From: Lachnospiraceae bacterium
Lineage (GTDB): Bacteria > Bacillota > Clostridia > Lachnospirales > Lachnospiraceae
DNA: 64,000 nucleotides
NCBI GenBank assembly: GCA_016282745.1
Contig: JAEELL010000114.1
Span: 1-64,000 of the forward strand
Reading direction: 5' to 3'
Position 1 is the stretch's first letter; every line of letters begins with the position of its first letter. Below the pieces are notes generated by a model. That model searched no databases. It worked only from the letters and a program-made list of their open reading frames with translations, and was not told the DNA's origin. Below are positions 28,725 to 39,566 of the stretch, piece after piece. Made by a program: the position numbers and the translations under genes.

Positions 28725-31568
28725 CTATCGCTTCTTCGCCTCATCGAGCTTTTGCTTCACATACTTTGCTGTGTAACTGGTCTTGTGTTTTGCCACTTCT
28801 TCCGGAGTTCCCTGTACCACAACAGTTCCCCCACGATCTCCTCCGTCAGGTCCCATGTCTATAATGTGGTCGGCAACCTTTATTACATCCAGATTGTGCT
28901 CGATTACCACAACGGTATTTCCCTCATCCACGAGTCTGTGAAGAATCTCAACTAACTTGTGAACATCTGCAAAATGAAGGCCTGTGGTTGGTTCATCCAG
29001 TACATAAATAGTCTTTCCTGTACTTCTTCGGCTAAGCTCTGTTGCAAGCTTAACTCGCTGTGCCTCGCCACCTGAAAGCTGAGTTGAAGGCTGTCCCAGT
29101 TTCACATATCCAAGTCCTACATCGTACAGAGTCTGAACCTTATTTCTAATTTTCTCAACATTCTTGAAGAAATCAAGAGCCTCCTCAACTGTCATCTCTA
29201 AGACATCATAAATACTCTTACCTTTATATTTGACCTCGAGAGTCTCCCTGTTATATCTCTTACCTTCGCATACTTCGCACGGAACGTACACATCCGGAAG
29301 GAAATGCATCTCAACTTTTTTGATACCGTCGCCACTGCAGGCCTCACAACGTCCACCCTTAACATTGAAACTGAAACGTCCCTTCTTGTATCCACGTTCC
29401 TTAGCATCAACTGTAGATGCAAACAAATCTCTGATAATATCAAACATTCCCGTGTATGTTGCCGGATTTGAACGCGGTGTTCTTCCAATCGGCGACTGGT
29501 CAATATCAATAATCTTGTCTAACTGCTCAACGCCTTCTATCCTCTTGTGTTTACCGGGAATTACTCTCGCTCTATTGAGCTGCTTAGCCAGTGACTTGTG
29601 AAGAATCTCATTTATAAGGGAACTCTTTCCTGAGCCTGACACACCTGTAACAACTGTAAGAACTCCAAGTGGAATCTCAACGTCAATATCCTTCAGGTTA
29701 TTTTCTTTTGCACCAACAATCTTGATAAAACCTTTCGGCTCTCTTCTGACCGTTGGCACCGGAATAGACAGCTCGCCTTTTAGGTACTTTCCGGTAATGG
29801 ATTTCTTGCACTTCATTATCTCCTCGGCAGTACCAACCGCAACTACTTCGCCTCCATGTTCACCTGCTCCCGGACCAATATCCACAATACAGTCTGCCTC
29901 TCGCATTGTGTCCTCATCGTGTTCAACAACCAGAAGTGTATTTCCAAGGTCTCTTAAATGCTTCAAAGTTCCCAGTAATTTATCATTGTCATTCTGATGC
30001 AGTCCGATGCTTGGCTCATCCAAAATGTACGCAACTCCAACCAATCCTGATCCAATCTGGGTGGCCAGTCTAATACGCTGTGCCTCACCACCGGACAATG
30101 TTCCTGTAGCACGAGACAGGCTTAAATAATCAAGACCCACATCGTTAAGGAAACTCAGGCGTCCCTTTATCTCTTTTAGAATCTCTGCGCCAATCTTCAT
30201 CTGACTGTCGGAAAGTTTTGCATTTGCCAAAAACTCGATCAGGTCTCTGATTGGCATATCAGTCATCTCATAAATATTCTTGTCAGCAACGGTCACTGCC
30301 AGTGACTCAGGCTTAAGTCTCTGTCCGTGACAACATGGACATGGTGTAAATCTCATATAAGATTCATACTCTGCCTTTGTGGATTCTCCACCGGTCTCTC
30401 TGTATCTTCTCTCCACGGATTTCACCAATCCCTCAAAGGCAATGTCATATGTGCCCACACCACGCTGGCCTCTGTAATGAACCGGCACAGTAATACCGCC
30501 CGTTCCGTAAATCAAAATGTCATGAATGTCCTTACTGTAATCTTCAAATGGAGTATCAAGGTCAAATCCAAACTCTTTGCAAAGTGCCTGCAAAACTGCA
30601 TTTGTAAAACTCTTCGGATCATTTGCACTCTGCCAGCCAAGAACCACGATAGCGCCCTGATTGATGCTGAGAGACTTGTTTGGAATCATCAAATCCTCAT
30701 CAAACTCCATCTTGTATCCAAGACCGTAACACTCAGGACACGCACCAAAAGGATTGTTGAAAGAAAAGATTCTAGGTTGAATCTCATCAATACTGATATC
30801 ACAATCAGGACATGCAAAATTCTGACTAAACGTCATCTCCTTGCCTCCTATAACATCAACAATCATCAGTCCTTTACCCAGTTTCAATGCATTGTCAATA
30901 GAGTCATTTAGTCGCTTTTCAATACCGTCTCTCATGCTGAGTCGGTCAATGATAATCTCTATATTATGTTTATTATTCTTCTCCAGTTCAATCTGCTCTG
31001 ACAAGTCGTACATATTGCCATCAATACGCACACGCACGTAGCCGCTTCTCTTTGCAGCCTCTAAAACCTTCTCGTGGCGCCCTTTTCTGCCTCTTACAAC
31101 CGGGGCAAGAATCTGAAACTTAGTACCTTCATCTAGAGTGACAATCTTATCTACCATCTCATCTACAGTTTGCTTCTTAATCTCCCTGCCACACTTTGGA
31201 CAATGCGGTATACCTGTCCTTGCATAGAGAAGTCTCATATAATCATATATTTCTGTCACAGTTCCAACTGTAGAACGTGGATTTCTGTTAGTTGATTTCT
31301 GGTCTATGGAAATCGCCGGCGGAAGTCCCTCTATACTCTCAACCTTTGGCTTCTCCATCTGTCCTAAGAACTGTCTCGCATATGAAGACAACGACTCCAT
31401 GTATCTTCTTTGACCTTCCGCATAAATGGTATCAAAAGCCAAAGATGACTTCCCGGAACCGCTAAGCCCCGTGAGAACCACCATCTTATCTCTCTCAATC
31501 TCTAAATCTATTCCTTTTAAATTGTGCTCATGAGCACCCTTAATTCTTATATATTTCTTCTTATCCAT
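28725..31568 (-). CDS. uvrA: Excinuclease ABC subunit A
   Basis: A 947-aa ATPase that recognises DNA damage with UvrB in nucleotide excision repair. Two ABC modules are visible: Walker [10 protein letters not shown] near residue 35 and GVSGSGKSS near 645, and signatures LSGGEAQR in each half. The zinc-finger cysteines are in CPKCGR, CPDCDIS...CPECYG and CEACSGDG...CEVCEG. The length is normal. The gene stands near uvrB with the acetyltransferase between them. There is no strong ribosome site, only AAAAGGGA next to the ATG. Confidence 0.98.
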   Translation of the reverse strand: MDKKKYIRIKGAHEHNLKGIDLEIERDKMVVLTGLSGSGKSSLAFDTIYAEGQRRYMESLSSYARQFLGQMEKPKVESIEGLPPAISIDQKSTNRNPRSTVGTVTEIYDYMRLLYARTGIPHCPKCGREIKKQTVDEMVDKIVTLDEGTKFQILAPVVRGRKGRHEKVLEAAKRSGYVRVRIDGNMYDLSEQIELEKNNKHNIEIIIDRLSMRDGIEKRLNDSIDNALKLGKGLMIVDVIGGKEMTFSQNFACPDCDISIDEIQPRIFSFNNPFGACPECYGLGYKMEFDEDLMIPNKSLSINQGAIVVLGWQSANDPKSFTNAVLQALCKEFGFDLDTPFEDYSKDIHDILIYGTGGITVPVHYRGQRGVGTYDIAFEGLVKSVERRYRETGGESTKAEYESYMRFTPCPCCHGQRLKPESLAVTVADKNIYEMTDMPIRDLIEFLANAKLSDSQMKIGAEILKEIKGRLSFLNDVGLDYLSLSRATGTLSGGEAQRIRLATQIGSGLVGVAYILDEPSIGLHQNDNDKLLGTLKHLRDLGNTLLVVEHDEDTMREADCIVDIGPGAGEHGGEVVAVGTAEEIMKCKKSITGKYLKGELSIPVPTVRREPKGFIKIVGAKENNLKDIDVEIPLGVLTVVTGVSGSGKSSLINEILHKSLAKQLNRARVIPGKHKRIEGVEQLDKIIDIDQSPIGRTPRSNPATYTGMFDIIRDLFASTVDAKERGYKKGRFSFNVKGGRCEACSGDGIKKVEMHFLPDVYVPCEVCEGKRYNRETLEVKYKGKSIYDVLEMTVEEALDFFKNVEKIRNKVQTLYDVGLGYVKLGQPSTQLSGGEAQRVKLATELSRRSTGKTIYVLDEPTTGLHFADVHKLVEILHRLVDEGNTVVVIEHNLDVIKVADHIIDMGPDGGDRGGTVVVQGTPEEVAKHKTSYTAKYVKQKLDEAKKR

Positions 31569-31650
31569 ATCCCTTTTAACTCTCTAATCTAATCTGATCC
31601 AAATCATTTTCCTTGGTTTCTTTTCTATTCTAACCTAATCCTTGCTATAA

Positions 31651-32322
31651 TCACCGGCCTGATTCATCCTCATGTGCATTAGAATCCCTAATATATTCCT
31701 CATTTGCATTAGATGCCCTAATATATTCCTCATACTGCTGTGTCCAATACTGCTTATCTTCTGAAGTAATCTCTCGAATGACTCTGCACGGATTGCCCGC
31801 TGCTATAACGTGACTTGGAATGTCCTTTGTAACAACAGAACCCGAACCAATGACTACATCATCACCTATTGTGACCCCCGGATTAATCACAACATTTCCG
31901 CCAATCCAGACATCTGAACCTATTGTTACCGGTTTAGCGTACTCTGCCTCTGTGTTTCTGACTTCTGCATCGATAGGATGTCCTGCAGTATAAATGCTGA
32001 CATGTGGAGCCAAAAATACATTGTCTCCAAACCTAACATAATTCTCATCCAAAATCGTCAATCCTGTGTTTGCGTAAAAATGCTCTCCAAAAAAAGTTCT
32101 GTCACCATGGTCAAAATATACCGGCGGAGTAAGAACAAAATCCTCACCGGCGCTTCCAAAACAGTTCTTCAGTTCATACATTGCACTTCTGTCATGCCAA
32201 AACTCTGAATCATTAAAAAGCTTTTGTGCCCTATGAACTTTTTCCCACGAATCGCCGCCAACTTTCCACGGAGAATATAATTTCTGACCTATCATGCGGT
32301 CCCATTCAAACTTTGATTTCAT
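31651..32322 (-). CDS. Maltose/galactoside O-acetyltransferase-like left-handed beta-helix enzyme
   Basis: A 223-aa hexapeptide-repeat acetyltransferase. The N-terminal Mac domain is followed by the beta-helix (I-x-x-G-x-x-V repeats, e.g. IGSDVWIGGNVV) and the catalytic histidine in TAGHPID. It would acetylate a sugar or nodulation-factor-like substrate using acetyl-CoA, but the substrate cannot be told. An extra C-terminal tail contains EEYIR(A/D)SNA(N/H)E twice, made by a 30-bp tandem duplication. It lies between uvrA and uvrB on the same strand. Confidence 0.85.
   Translation of the reverse strand: MKSKFEWDRMIGQKLYSPWKVGGDSWEKVHRAQKLFNDSEFWHDRSAMYELKNCFGSAGEDFVLTPPVYFDHGDRTFFGEHFYANTGLTILDENYVRFGDNVFLAPHVSIYTAGHPIDAEVRNTEAEYAKPVTIGSDVWIGGNVVINPGVTIGDDVVIGSGSVVTKDIPSHVIAAGNPCRVIREITSEDKQYWTQQYEEYIRASNANEEYIRDSNAHEDESGR
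31675..31734 (-). repeat. 30-bp tandem duplication in the acetyltransferase C-terminus
   Basis: Two adjacent copies (31675-31704 and 31705-31734), differing at a few bases, both inside the coding frame. Being a multiple of three, the repeat adds ten residues without breaking the gene. Confidence 0.8.
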
Positions 32323-32383
32323 TTTATCCCCTTTTAATTCATTTTATAACCGATAAGCATTATCGGATTTGTTATTATCTGCT

Positions 32384-34366
32384 TTAATCTCTATGCAGAT
32401 ACTTTCTCAGTTCTGCAATCTTATCTCTAAACTCAATGGCCGCCTCAAAGTCAAAGTCTGCCGCAGCCTTCTTCATACGCTTCTCCAGCTTATCCATGAG
32501 TTTCTTGAGTTCTTTATTATCCATTGACTCAGGATCTTTCTCAATGTCATTGATAGTCTTCTCTGCTTCCTTGGTAATGCTGATGAGATCTCTGACAGCC
32601 TTCTTGATAGTGGTTGGCGTGATACCGTGCTCCTCATTGTACTTCTCCTGAATCTCACGTCTTCTGTTAGTCTCGGAAATAGCCTTATCCATGGACTCCG
32701 TCATATTGTCAGCGTACATGATAACGTGACCCTCTGCATTTCTTGCCGCACGACCGATAGTCTGAATAAGTGATGTCTCGGAACGAAGGAAGCCTTCCTT
32801 GTCCGCATCGAGAATCGCCACCAGTGAAATCTCCGGAATATCAAGACCTTCTCTTAACAGATTGATACCGACTAAAACGTCAAACACATCAAGTCGCATA
32901 TCCCTGATAATCTCTGTTCTCTCAAGAGTATCTATATCTGAATGGAGGTAGCGAACCCTGATTCCCACTTCCTTCATATAATCAGTCAGGTCTTCCGCCA
33001 TACGCTTGGTAAGTGTGGTAACCAGTACCTTATTCTTCTTCTCCACTTCCTTGTTAATCTCTGAAATCAGATCGTCAATCTGACCGTCAATCGGTCTCAC
33101 GTCCACCTTCGGATCAAGGAGTCCCGTCGGTCTGATAATCTGTTCAACTCTTGCAAGCTCATGCTCATCCTCGTAGACATTAGGCGTTGCAGACACAAAC
33201 AGCATCTGATCAATCATGGACTCAAACTCTCCAAAATTCAAAGGACGGTTATCCTTTGCTGACGGAAGTCTGAAGCCGTAATCTACAAGAGATGACTTTC
33301 TGGACTGGTCTCCTGCATACATTCCTCTGACCTGAGGAATGGTGATATGAGACTCATCTACTATTATAAGGAAGTCATCGCCGAAATATTCTATAAGTGT
33401 ATGCGGTGTGGCTCCCGGTTCAAGTCCTGCCATATGTCTGGAATAATTCTCAATGCCGGAACAGATTCCCGTCTCCCTTAGCATCTCCATATCAAAGTTG
33501 GTTCGCTCCGCAATACGCTGAGCCTCAATGAGCTTATCCTCGCTCTTGAAATACTCCACTCTCTCCTTGAGTTCCGCTTCAATGGACTTCAATGCTTTCT
33601 CCATCTTCTCCGGTGGAACCACATAGTGAGAGTTCGGGAAAATAGCCACATGCTCCAAGCGATTCACAATGTCGCCTGTCAGAGTATTAATCTCTGCAAT
33701 CCTGTCCACTTCGTCCCCAAAGAACTCAACTCTGATGGCGTAATCCGATGCCGATGCCGGAAAAATCTCCACTACATCTCCCCTGACTCTGAAGGAACCG
33801 CGCTTGAAATCCATATCATTGCGTTCATACTGAATCTCTATCAGCTTGTGAATAACCTCGTCCCTGTCCTTTATCATACCCGGACGAAGTGAAATAACCA
33901 TGTTCTTGTAATCGATCGGATCTCCCAATCCGTAAATGCAGGAAACTGACGAGACAATAATAACATCCCTTCTCTCCATCAGTGCCATGGTAGCTGAATG
34001 TCTCAACTTATCTATCTCATCATTGATAGAAGAATCCTTCTCTATATAAGTATCAGTGCTTGGAACATAAGCCTCCGGCTGATAATAATCATAATATGAT
34101 ACAAAATACTCAACCGCATTCTCCGGAAAGAACTCCTTGAACTCACCATAAAGCTGCGCCGCCAAAGTCTTATTGTGGGCAATTATAAGAGTAGGTTTAT
34201 TCAGTTTTTCTATGACATTTGCCATGGTAAAAGTCTTACCCGATCCGGTAACACCAAGAAGTGTCTGGAACTGATTTCCTTCTTTAAAACCTTCCACCAA
34301 TTTGTCTATGGCTTCCGGCTGATCACCGGTTGGTTTGTACTCAGAATGCAACACAAAATGATCCAT
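32384..34366 (-). CDS. uvrB: Excinuclease ABC subunit B
   Basis: A 660-aa helicase-like damage-verification protein. Walker A is GVTGSGKT (about residue 40); the beta-hairpin region [10 protein letters not shown] follows. DESH and SATP helicase motifs, a RAARN box (IGRAARN) and a C-terminal UVR motif that binds UvrC are visible. The length is normal. It works with uvrA, two genes away. Confidence 0.98.
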   Translation of the reverse strand: MDHFVLHSEYKPTGDQPEAIDKLVEGFKEGNQFQTLLGVTGSGKTFTMANVIEKLNKPTLIIAHNKTLAAQLYGEFKEFFPENAVEYFVSYYDYYQPEAYVPSTDTYIEKDSSINDEIDKLRHSATMALMERRDVIIVSSVSCIYGLGDPIDYKNMVISLRPGMIKDRDEVIHKLIEIQYERNDMDFKRGSFRVRGDVVEIFPASASDYAIRVEFFGDEVDRIAEINTLTGDIVNRLEHVAIFPNSHYVVPPEKMEKALKSIEAELKERVEYFKSEDKLIEAQRIAERTNFDMEMLRETGICSGIENYSRHMAGLEPGATPHTLIEYFGDDFLIIVDESHITIPQVRGMYAGDQSRKSSLVDYGFRLPSAKDNRPLNFGEFESMIDQMLFVSATPNVYEDEHELARVEQIIRPTGLLDPKVDVRPIDGQIDDLISEINKEVEKKNKVLVTTLTKRMAEDLTDYMKEVGIRVRYLHSDIDTLERTEIIRDMRLDVFDVLVGINLLREGLDIPEISLVAILDADKEGFLRSETSLIQTIGRAARNAEGHVIMYADNMTESMDKAISETNRRREIQEKYNEEHGITPTTIKKAVRDLISITKEAEKTINDIEKDPESMDNKELKKLMDKLEKRMKKAAADFDFEAAIEFRDKIAELRKYLHRD

Positions 34367-34541
34367 AAAAATCTCCTATACATACATCGTCAACACACAC
34401 TACACAATCACCAACGACACGTTTTCCAGGCTCGTCGGCGAGTGCTACTATAATTATCAAATGTACTTTTTAGTATAACACAGCAATTACTTCATGGCAA
34501 TCGCAAATCGAACGCCAGTTCTATTTCTTTTGTATAAGAAT

Positions 34542-34591
34542 ACCCTCCTCACCTTCAATCACTTCTATCGCTTCAATCCGGCAAGGAGGGT
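34542..34591 (-). terminator. Possible terminator after the 34610-35605 gene
   Basis: ACCCTCCT (34542-34549) pairs with AGGAGGGT (34584-34591) across a long AT-rich loop, with a few T after it on the minus strand. The pairing is good but the loop is large. Confidence 0.4.
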
Positions 34592-34609
34592 TCCCGTTTC
34601 ATACTCAAC

Positions 34610-35605
34610 CTACTTAATAAATTCTACTTCAACTTTTTGCTGTAACAATTCATTGTCTTTGGAAACGTAACAATCCTGCCAAAAATGTTCTTTTCCATCG
34701 GCATCTTCATCATCCTCATCATCATTAACTACTCCCTCCACTAATTTGGCATCCACTTCTTTATCACCATACATAAAGGAAATTATTATATAATCAGTAT
34801 CTTTGTTTGCTTTATACTCTTTTTTGATATTATTAATATCCAATTCTGTTTCTGCTATTATTTCATCACTATCATTATATTCTCTGGCAATAAGACGGTT
34901 TGTTGCACTTTTTGTCACAAGAGTTACCCTCGCTTTAGTATCTAACGGTTTCGGTTTCTTTTCACCATCAGCCGTTTTTTCAGTTGCGGCTTTATATTCT
35001 ACGCTGATCTCTGATCCAATGCTCTCCGGATGAACAGCTATACTGTCATTTGCCACAATCATAAATATATTTCCATCTTTATCCTGAAACACCGGATTGG
35101 CAAAAACAGTATCTACTCCTCTCCTTTGCATTTCTTTCGCATCCGGATTACACACAAACTCTATGTCTTCACTCATGATTTCTTTGTCATCTATTTGATT
35201 TAATTTTGAATTCAATGTAAAATCGTAGTATTTATCATCTACCTCTAAATCCGTTCCAATGGCATTATGTTCCCAGCTATAATGTGTGTAAATGCCATAT
35301 CCATCATATCCTTCAAATATATGTTTCGCATCTTGAATATCCCCGTTTAATACCTCTTTAACGTCTTCAGAATGCTCCATAACCTCTGCCGCATAAATCT
35401 TTCCCGATTCTTTTATTGGCTTTTCTGTAATGAAAACCCCTACTGCCTCTGCATTCTGAACAACACCCTCATTTAATTGTTTATTAATTTCTTCCGGCCT
35501 GTCAATTGCCAGCCTGCATCCGCTAAAATTTGTTGCAATCAGCGTGCCCATCATGCTGATTACGATTATTTTTTCTATTTTACTGCACATGTTTATACTT
35601 CTCAT
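34610..35605 (-). CDS. Lipoprotein of unknown function (paralogue of the next gene)
   Basis: A 331-aa protein with a lipobox near residue 30 (NFSGC, then RLAID). The mature part is acidic and mostly beta, with 'GVFITE' and 'YGIYTHY' segments. Its arrangement matches the 35681-36715 protein (GCKLAV, 'VAIFAYD', 'GLYTYY'), so the pair arose by duplication. GGAGG lies 6 nt before ATG 35605. I cannot assign a function. No promoter is clear in the 75-nt gap, so the two are probably one transcript. Confidence 0.75.
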   Translation of the reverse strand: MRSINMCSKIEKIIVISMMGTLIATNFSGCRLAIDRPEEINKQLNEGVVQNAEAVGVFITEKPIKESGKIYAAEVMEHSEDVKEVLNGDIQDAKHIFEGYDGYGIYTHYSWEHNAIGTDLEVDDKYYDFTLNSKLNQIDDKEIMSEDIEFVCNPDAKEMQRRGVDTVFANPVFQDKDGNIFMIVANDSIAVHPESIGSEISVEYKAATEKTADGEKKPKPLDTKARVTLVTKSATNRLIAREYNDSDEIIAETELDINNIKKEYKANKDTDYIIISFMYGDKEVDAKLVEGVVNDDEDDEDADGKEHFWQDCYVSKDNELLQQKVEVEFIK

Positions 35606-35680
35606 ATTTATCCTCCACCAAAGGTTATATTATTTCAATTTACTTTTGACACTATTGAAATTCAAATTGATTTAGCATTA

Positions 35681-36715
35681 TTACTTAACAAGACTAACTT
35701 CTGTGCACTCTAATACCTCCGGAATACTGCCTTCAATACAAACCAAAACTTCGTAACCTTCATCAATATCTTCTTTTGTCACCAATTCTCTGCTTACGGT
35801 TTTTTCTCCCTGGTAAGCCTTTACAGTAACTTTTTCAGTACCTTTTGCAACCCTTATTTCTTCCGGTAATTTTTTGCTGTTATATGAACTTGATTCAATT
35901 ACCTTTCCCTCTTTATCCATGCATACTATTTTGACTTTGTCTGCCGGTTTTTTTACATCAGATGCAATTGTAAATGTGTTTTTTTCTGCCACTTTTTTTC
36001 CACCGGTTTCCGTTTTTGATTCCTCGGAAACACTATGGCTTGAACTGCATTTTGCGTCTTTATTTGTTATAAAGCTTGATGCATTTCCATCTAACACATC
36101 AATGTACAAGTCTCCTTTTTCATTAGCGTATACCGCATAATAATATATTTGTACTTCTTCATTTCTGTCTATATAATCTTCGTTCAGATATATTTGGGAA
36201 TTAATTACATTTTCAACGGTATTCTCTTCTGACATATTCGCTGTAAAATTTGTTTTGGAAAAGTAAGTTCCATCTCCATCAAAATAATAATCTGTATAAT
36301 GAAGTTCCTTATTGTAATATGTATAAAGACCCACACAATTACTCAGATTGAAGCTGTATTTATTATTGTCTTTCCCATCCTTCTTCGCATAAATCCTATT
36401 CATCTCGGTTTCTGCTGTATCGCTGTCATAAGAATATATCGACATCATCTCTTCTTTTGTCAGATACTCATCAAATATAGCTTCGTAGAGATCATACGCA
36501 AAGATAGCAACTCCCACCAGCTCGTCTTTGTTACTGTCTTCCGAATTATCCAAAGTACTAACATCCTTTTCTTCATTGCAGGTTCCATTATCCTTTTCAA
36601 TTGTTTTTGTTTCACTAACCGCAAGTTTGCATCCTGTAAGCACCGTCTGTGCTGTTATTACTGTTGCCGCTACTGTCAACAGAGCTGCAATTTTTTTATA
36701 ATTATATTTTCTCAT
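35681..36715 (-). CDS. Lipoprotein of unknown function (paralogue)
   Basis: From ATG 36715 the protein is 344 aa with a signal ending in the lipobox LTGC, then KLAVSE. The mature protein repeats the features of the downstream paralogue: an acidic linker, a 'VGVAIFAYDLYE' start, a 'GLYTYYNK' strand and a Lys/Glu-rich C-terminal half. ATG 36715 is preferred over 36721 because GAGGT then lies 6 nt away. It sits between the XRE regulator and the second lipoprotein. Confidence 0.75.
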   Translation of the reverse strand: MRKYNYKKIAALLTVAATVITAQTVLTGCKLAVSETKTIEKDNGTCNEEKDVSTLDNSEDSNKDELVGVAIFAYDLYEAIFDEYLTKEEMMSIYSYDSDTAETEMNRIYAKKDGKDNNKYSFNLSNCVGLYTYYNKELHYTDYYFDGDGTYFSKTNFTANMSEENTVENVINSQIYLNEDYIDRNEEVQIYYYAVYANEKGDLYIDVLDGNASSFITNKDAKCSSSHSVSEESKTETGGKKVAEKNTFTIASDVKKPADKVKIVCMDKEGKVIESSSYNSKKLPEEIRVAKGTEKVTVKAYQGEKTVSRELVTKEDIDEGYEVLVCIEGSIPEVLECTEVSLVK

Positions 36716-36784
36716 CTTCATACCTCATATCTATTTCTACTCTAGCTTATTTCACTTCATTCTCCGGATTACCTGAGATTCAGT

Positions 36785-37018
36785 TTATTCCTCATCATCC
36801 TCTTCCAAATCAAGATTGCCGTCAAATTTCAATATATCTCCAACGTCACACCCCAGGTAATAACAAATTTTGTTAATAGTACTTAAACGCACACCTTTTG
36901 CCTTTCCGCTTCTTAGCACTGACAGGTTTGCCTCAGTGATACCTATTTGCTTACATAGATCTTTTGATTTTATTTTCTTTTCTTTCATTATCTCAGAAAG
37001 ACAAATCTGTATTCCCAT
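36785..37018 (-). CDS. XRE-family transcriptional regulator
   Basis: A 77-aa Cro/C1-type HTH protein (about residues 5-65: 'KSKDLCKQIGITEANLSVLRSGK', split here as KSKDLCKQIG and ITEANLSVLRSGK; then 'STINKICYYLGCDVGDIL') with an acidic tail. GGAGG is 5 nt before the ATG. It lies directly downstream of the membrane protein 37157-38134, whose promoter carries two copies of a 20-bp motif; that motif is the natural candidate for its operator. Confidence 0.9.
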   Translation of the reverse strand: MGIQICLSEIMKEKKIKSKDLCKQIGITEANLSVLRSGKAKGVRLSTINKICYYLGCDVGDILKFDGNLDLEEDDEE

Positions 37019-37156
37019 AGTTTCCTCCTTTTATCAACATTCACACTCAACATTTTTATCCCTTATCTTTTCAGCATTTCCTCTCTTCAGCCTATGCCTC
37101 TTTTTTTCAGTTTTCACTCTCATCTGATAACTCTCCCGCTTCTCCATGCGAGCTGC

Positions 37157-38134
37157 TTATATGAACAAATCATTTTCTTTTTTGAGTTTTGTATTCTCCT
37201 TAATCAGCCTTGCCAATATCAAAAGAATTGAAGCCAATATGATTGTTCCAAGTGGAAATGTCGCCTGAATATCCATAATATTGTTATTCTTCCCTGCTGC
37301 AAGCTGTGTAAGATTGAGGACTACCTGTGCCAGCACTGCAAATATCAGATATATTCTGCTTACTGCTGTAAGCCTCATCAGATGCGTAACTACTTCTTTA
37401 TTAATCACGCTTTCTCTCATCTTTGGAATTACATTCCATCCAATCTTTGCAATTACAATCAGGTAAATAAATGAAATCTGCTGCACTGCATATCTCATAA
37501 TCAAAATTCCTCTTGTTGTAATAACTGCCTCTGTCGAATTTAGCGAATTTGCTTTCTGCTCAAAAAATACTTTCAAAAGCTGTAACAGATTCATTCCAAA
37601 AATCTCAAACACTGCAATTACCATAACCGCAACGCAGGAACCTCTGAGAACTGAGTAAATATTATCTCCTTTTACTCCGTCAATCATTCTCACAATCTTG
37701 ATGATGATGTAAGCAAAAATCATTGATATCAATGTAGTAACGAAAACTGAAAATCCCATCACCCCGTCAGTCACATTTGAAATCTCCGGCAACTTTGATG
37801 GATTAATGCCCCAGTAAACTGTTGCAAATGTCATGACAGAAATCACAATCAGCAAACTGTCTTCTATTCCCATCTTCTTCTTTGCAATCAAAACCGCCAT
37901 CAAAACAACCGGTATCAGTCCAACCGCCACAAAAATAATAATTGCAAAAAAATTACCGACATCACCCGAAAGTGACATATTCCTAAGCAGCTTAATCAAT
38001 CCGTTAACCGGCGAAATCAAAATATAAAACAAATTGCTCTCTGCATCCTTAAAATTACTAACTGCAATCACAATACATGACAGCGCTTCAATCACAAGCG
38101 CCAAAAACAATTTAAAAAAACCTTTATTCTTCAT
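37157..38134 (-). CDS. Multi-pass membrane protein, unknown function
   Basis: From ATG 38134 (GGAGG at 5 nt) the protein is 325 aa with about eight hydrophobic helices and short charged loops, including a cytoplasmic KKKMGIED. Small XRE regulators are often paired with DUF2975-type membrane proteins in Firmicutes; this one is larger, so the family is not certain. It shares a transcript with the XRE gene, driven by the repeat-bearing promoter at 38198-38259. Confidence 0.75.
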   Translation of the reverse strand: MKNKGFFKLFLALVIEALSCIVIAVSNFKDAESNLFYILISPVNGLIKLLRNMSLSGDVGNFFAIIIFVAVGLIPVVLMAVLIAKKKMGIEDSLLIVISVMTFATVYWGINPSKLPEISNVTDGVMGFSVFVTTLISMIFAYIIIKIVRMIDGVKGDNIYSVLRGSCVAVMVIAVFEIFGMNLLQLLKVFFEQKANSLNSTEAVITTRGILIMRYAVQQISFIYLIVIAKIGWNVIPKMRESVINKEVVTHLMRLTAVSRIYLIFAVLAQVVLNLTQLAAGKNNNIMDIQATFPLGTIILASILLILARLIKENTKLKKENDLFI

Positions 38135-38197
38135 AAATACCTCCGTGGCCAACCGCCCACCTAAAAATACATAGTTTCAAACACGTGTTTAGCAAAA

Positions 38198-38259
38198 ATT
38201 ATCGTTTTTCAATAATTTCAATCATAATATACTCAAAAAATTATCGTTTGTCAATAATT
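38198..38259 (-). promoter_or_regulatory. Consensus promoter with two operator copies
   Basis: On the minus strand TTGACA (38249-38254), a 17-nt spacer and TATATT (38226-38231) form a strong sigma-A promoter. The 20-bp motif ATTATCGTTT(T/G)TCAATAATT occurs at 38198-38217 and 38240-38259, 42 bp apart (four helical turns). One copy covers the -35, the other lies just past the start point. Each contains a TTAT..ATAA-type partial dyad. Repression by the XRE protein encoded in the same operon is inferred. Confidence 0.75.
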
Positions 38260-38283
38260 CTTTTCAAAATGAGACTTGCACAT

Positions 38284-38324
38284 AAAAAAGAGTTTTCCAC
38301 AACTAATGTGAAAAACTCTTTTTT
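38284..38324. terminator. Bidirectional-looking terminator after the antiporter gene
   Basis: AAAAAAGAGTTTT...CAC pairs with GTG.AAAACTCTTTTTT; A- and T-runs lie on both sides. It ends the antiporter transcript before the next promoter. Confidence 0.75.
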
Positions 38325-38336
38325 ATCATCATTTCT

Positions 38337-39512
38337 TTATGCAGTCTTCTTTATCTCTCCGATGTGTGTCAGTGTAATCTTTGTAAGTACCGGTCCAACC
38401 AATTCATAAATAACCGTTCCACAAAGTACAACTGCCGTAATTCTACTGCTGTACTGTGGCACTATGGTTCCACTCATTGAGGCAAGACCGATGGCCACTC
38501 CGGCCTGCGGAATAAGCCCGATTCCCAGATACTTCTGAACGTTTGGCTCAGCCTTTGAAAGCTTTCCTCCAACTGCGGCTCCTGCCAGTTTACCCGCAAC
38601 TCTAAATATAATATAAATCATTCCAAGAGTTCCGATTGTAGGAAGAATTCCTATATCCAGCCCCGCTCCTGACATGAAGAAGAACATCATAAAAATAGGC
38701 GGCGTCATTCTGTCCATCTGCTCAAATACAACCTTGCAGTTGCTTGATGTATTTACTACTGTAATACTCATTGCCATACATGTTAAAAGCGGCGACAAAT
38801 CCACTTTGTCTGAAAGGCTTACTGCCAATGCCACCATGGCAATGGTAATTGCCAGTCGGTTTCCTCTTCCGGTATAAAACTTGATGAGAAGTGTAAATAT
38901 AAGTCCCATTATTATTCCGACTGCAAGGGAACCAAAGATCTCCCTGACAGGCGCCAGCAGTGTTGCTGCTGAAATATGTCCTGTGGTATACACCTTGGCA
39001 ATAGCCACGCAGATTCCGTAAGACATAAGTGCTGTGGCATCATCGATTGCCACTACCGGAATCAGAGTTCTTGTAACCGGACCGCTTGCCTTATACTGCT
39101 TTGCAACGAGAATTGTCGCTGCAGGATCTGTCGCTGCCGCAATAGCTCCCATAATAAGTGCAAGTTCCACCGGCATTCCAAAAATCAGCATACCGATCAC
39201 AACAAAAACAGTAGCTCCAAGTGATTCAAAAATTGCAATAATCACCGGTGCAGCTCCAAGTTTTCTGATATATTTAAATTCAAATTCAGTTCCGATGGAA
39301 AATGCAATAAATCCAAGGGCTATCTTTGAAATAATCGCAAAATTTCCAACCATTCCCTGATTTACAATTCCTATAACCGACGGTCCTGAGAGCAAACCTA
39401 TAATAAGATACCCTGTTACGTTTGGTAATTTAAACTGTTTTACTACCTTACCCGACAATAGGCATAAAAACAGTGCTACTGCTAAATATAACAACAATTC
39501 ATCGATATTCAT
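38337..39512 (-). CDS. Cation:proton antiporter (CPA2/KefB-type)
   Basis: A 391-aa membrane protein with about 12 helices and no cytosolic RCK domain. The core 'GAIAAATDPAATILV' carries the Asp of Na+/H+ exchangers, and 'GEIFGS.AVG' and 'GLIPQAGVAIGLA' match CPA2 members. It would exchange Na+ or K+ for H+. The P-II-like gene lies immediately upstream on the same strand (55-nt gap), suggesting that this small protein regulates the antiporter. Confidence 0.85.
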   Translation of the reverse strand: MNIDELLLYLAVALFLCLLSGKVVKQFKLPNVTGYLIIGLLSGPSVIGIVNQGMVGNFAIISKIALGFIAFSIGTEFEFKYIRKLGAAPVIIAIFESLGATVFVVIGMLIFGMPVELALIMGAIAAATDPAATILVAKQYKASGPVTRTLIPVVAIDDATALMSYGICVAIAKVYTTGHISAATLLAPVREIFGSLAVGIIMGLIFTLLIKFYTGRGNRLAITIAMVALAVSLSDKVDLSPLLTCMAMSITVVNTSSNCKVVFEQMDRMTPPIFMMFFFMSGAGLDIGILPTIGTLGMIYIIFRVAGKLAGAAVGGKLSKAEPNVQKYLGIGLIPQAGVAIGLASMSGTIVPQYSSRITAVVLCGTVIYELVGPVLTKITLTHIGEIKKTA

Positions 39513-39566
39513 CTTATCACTCCATCTTTCACTTTTTCTATCTGATGCATATATTCTCCATTAGTA

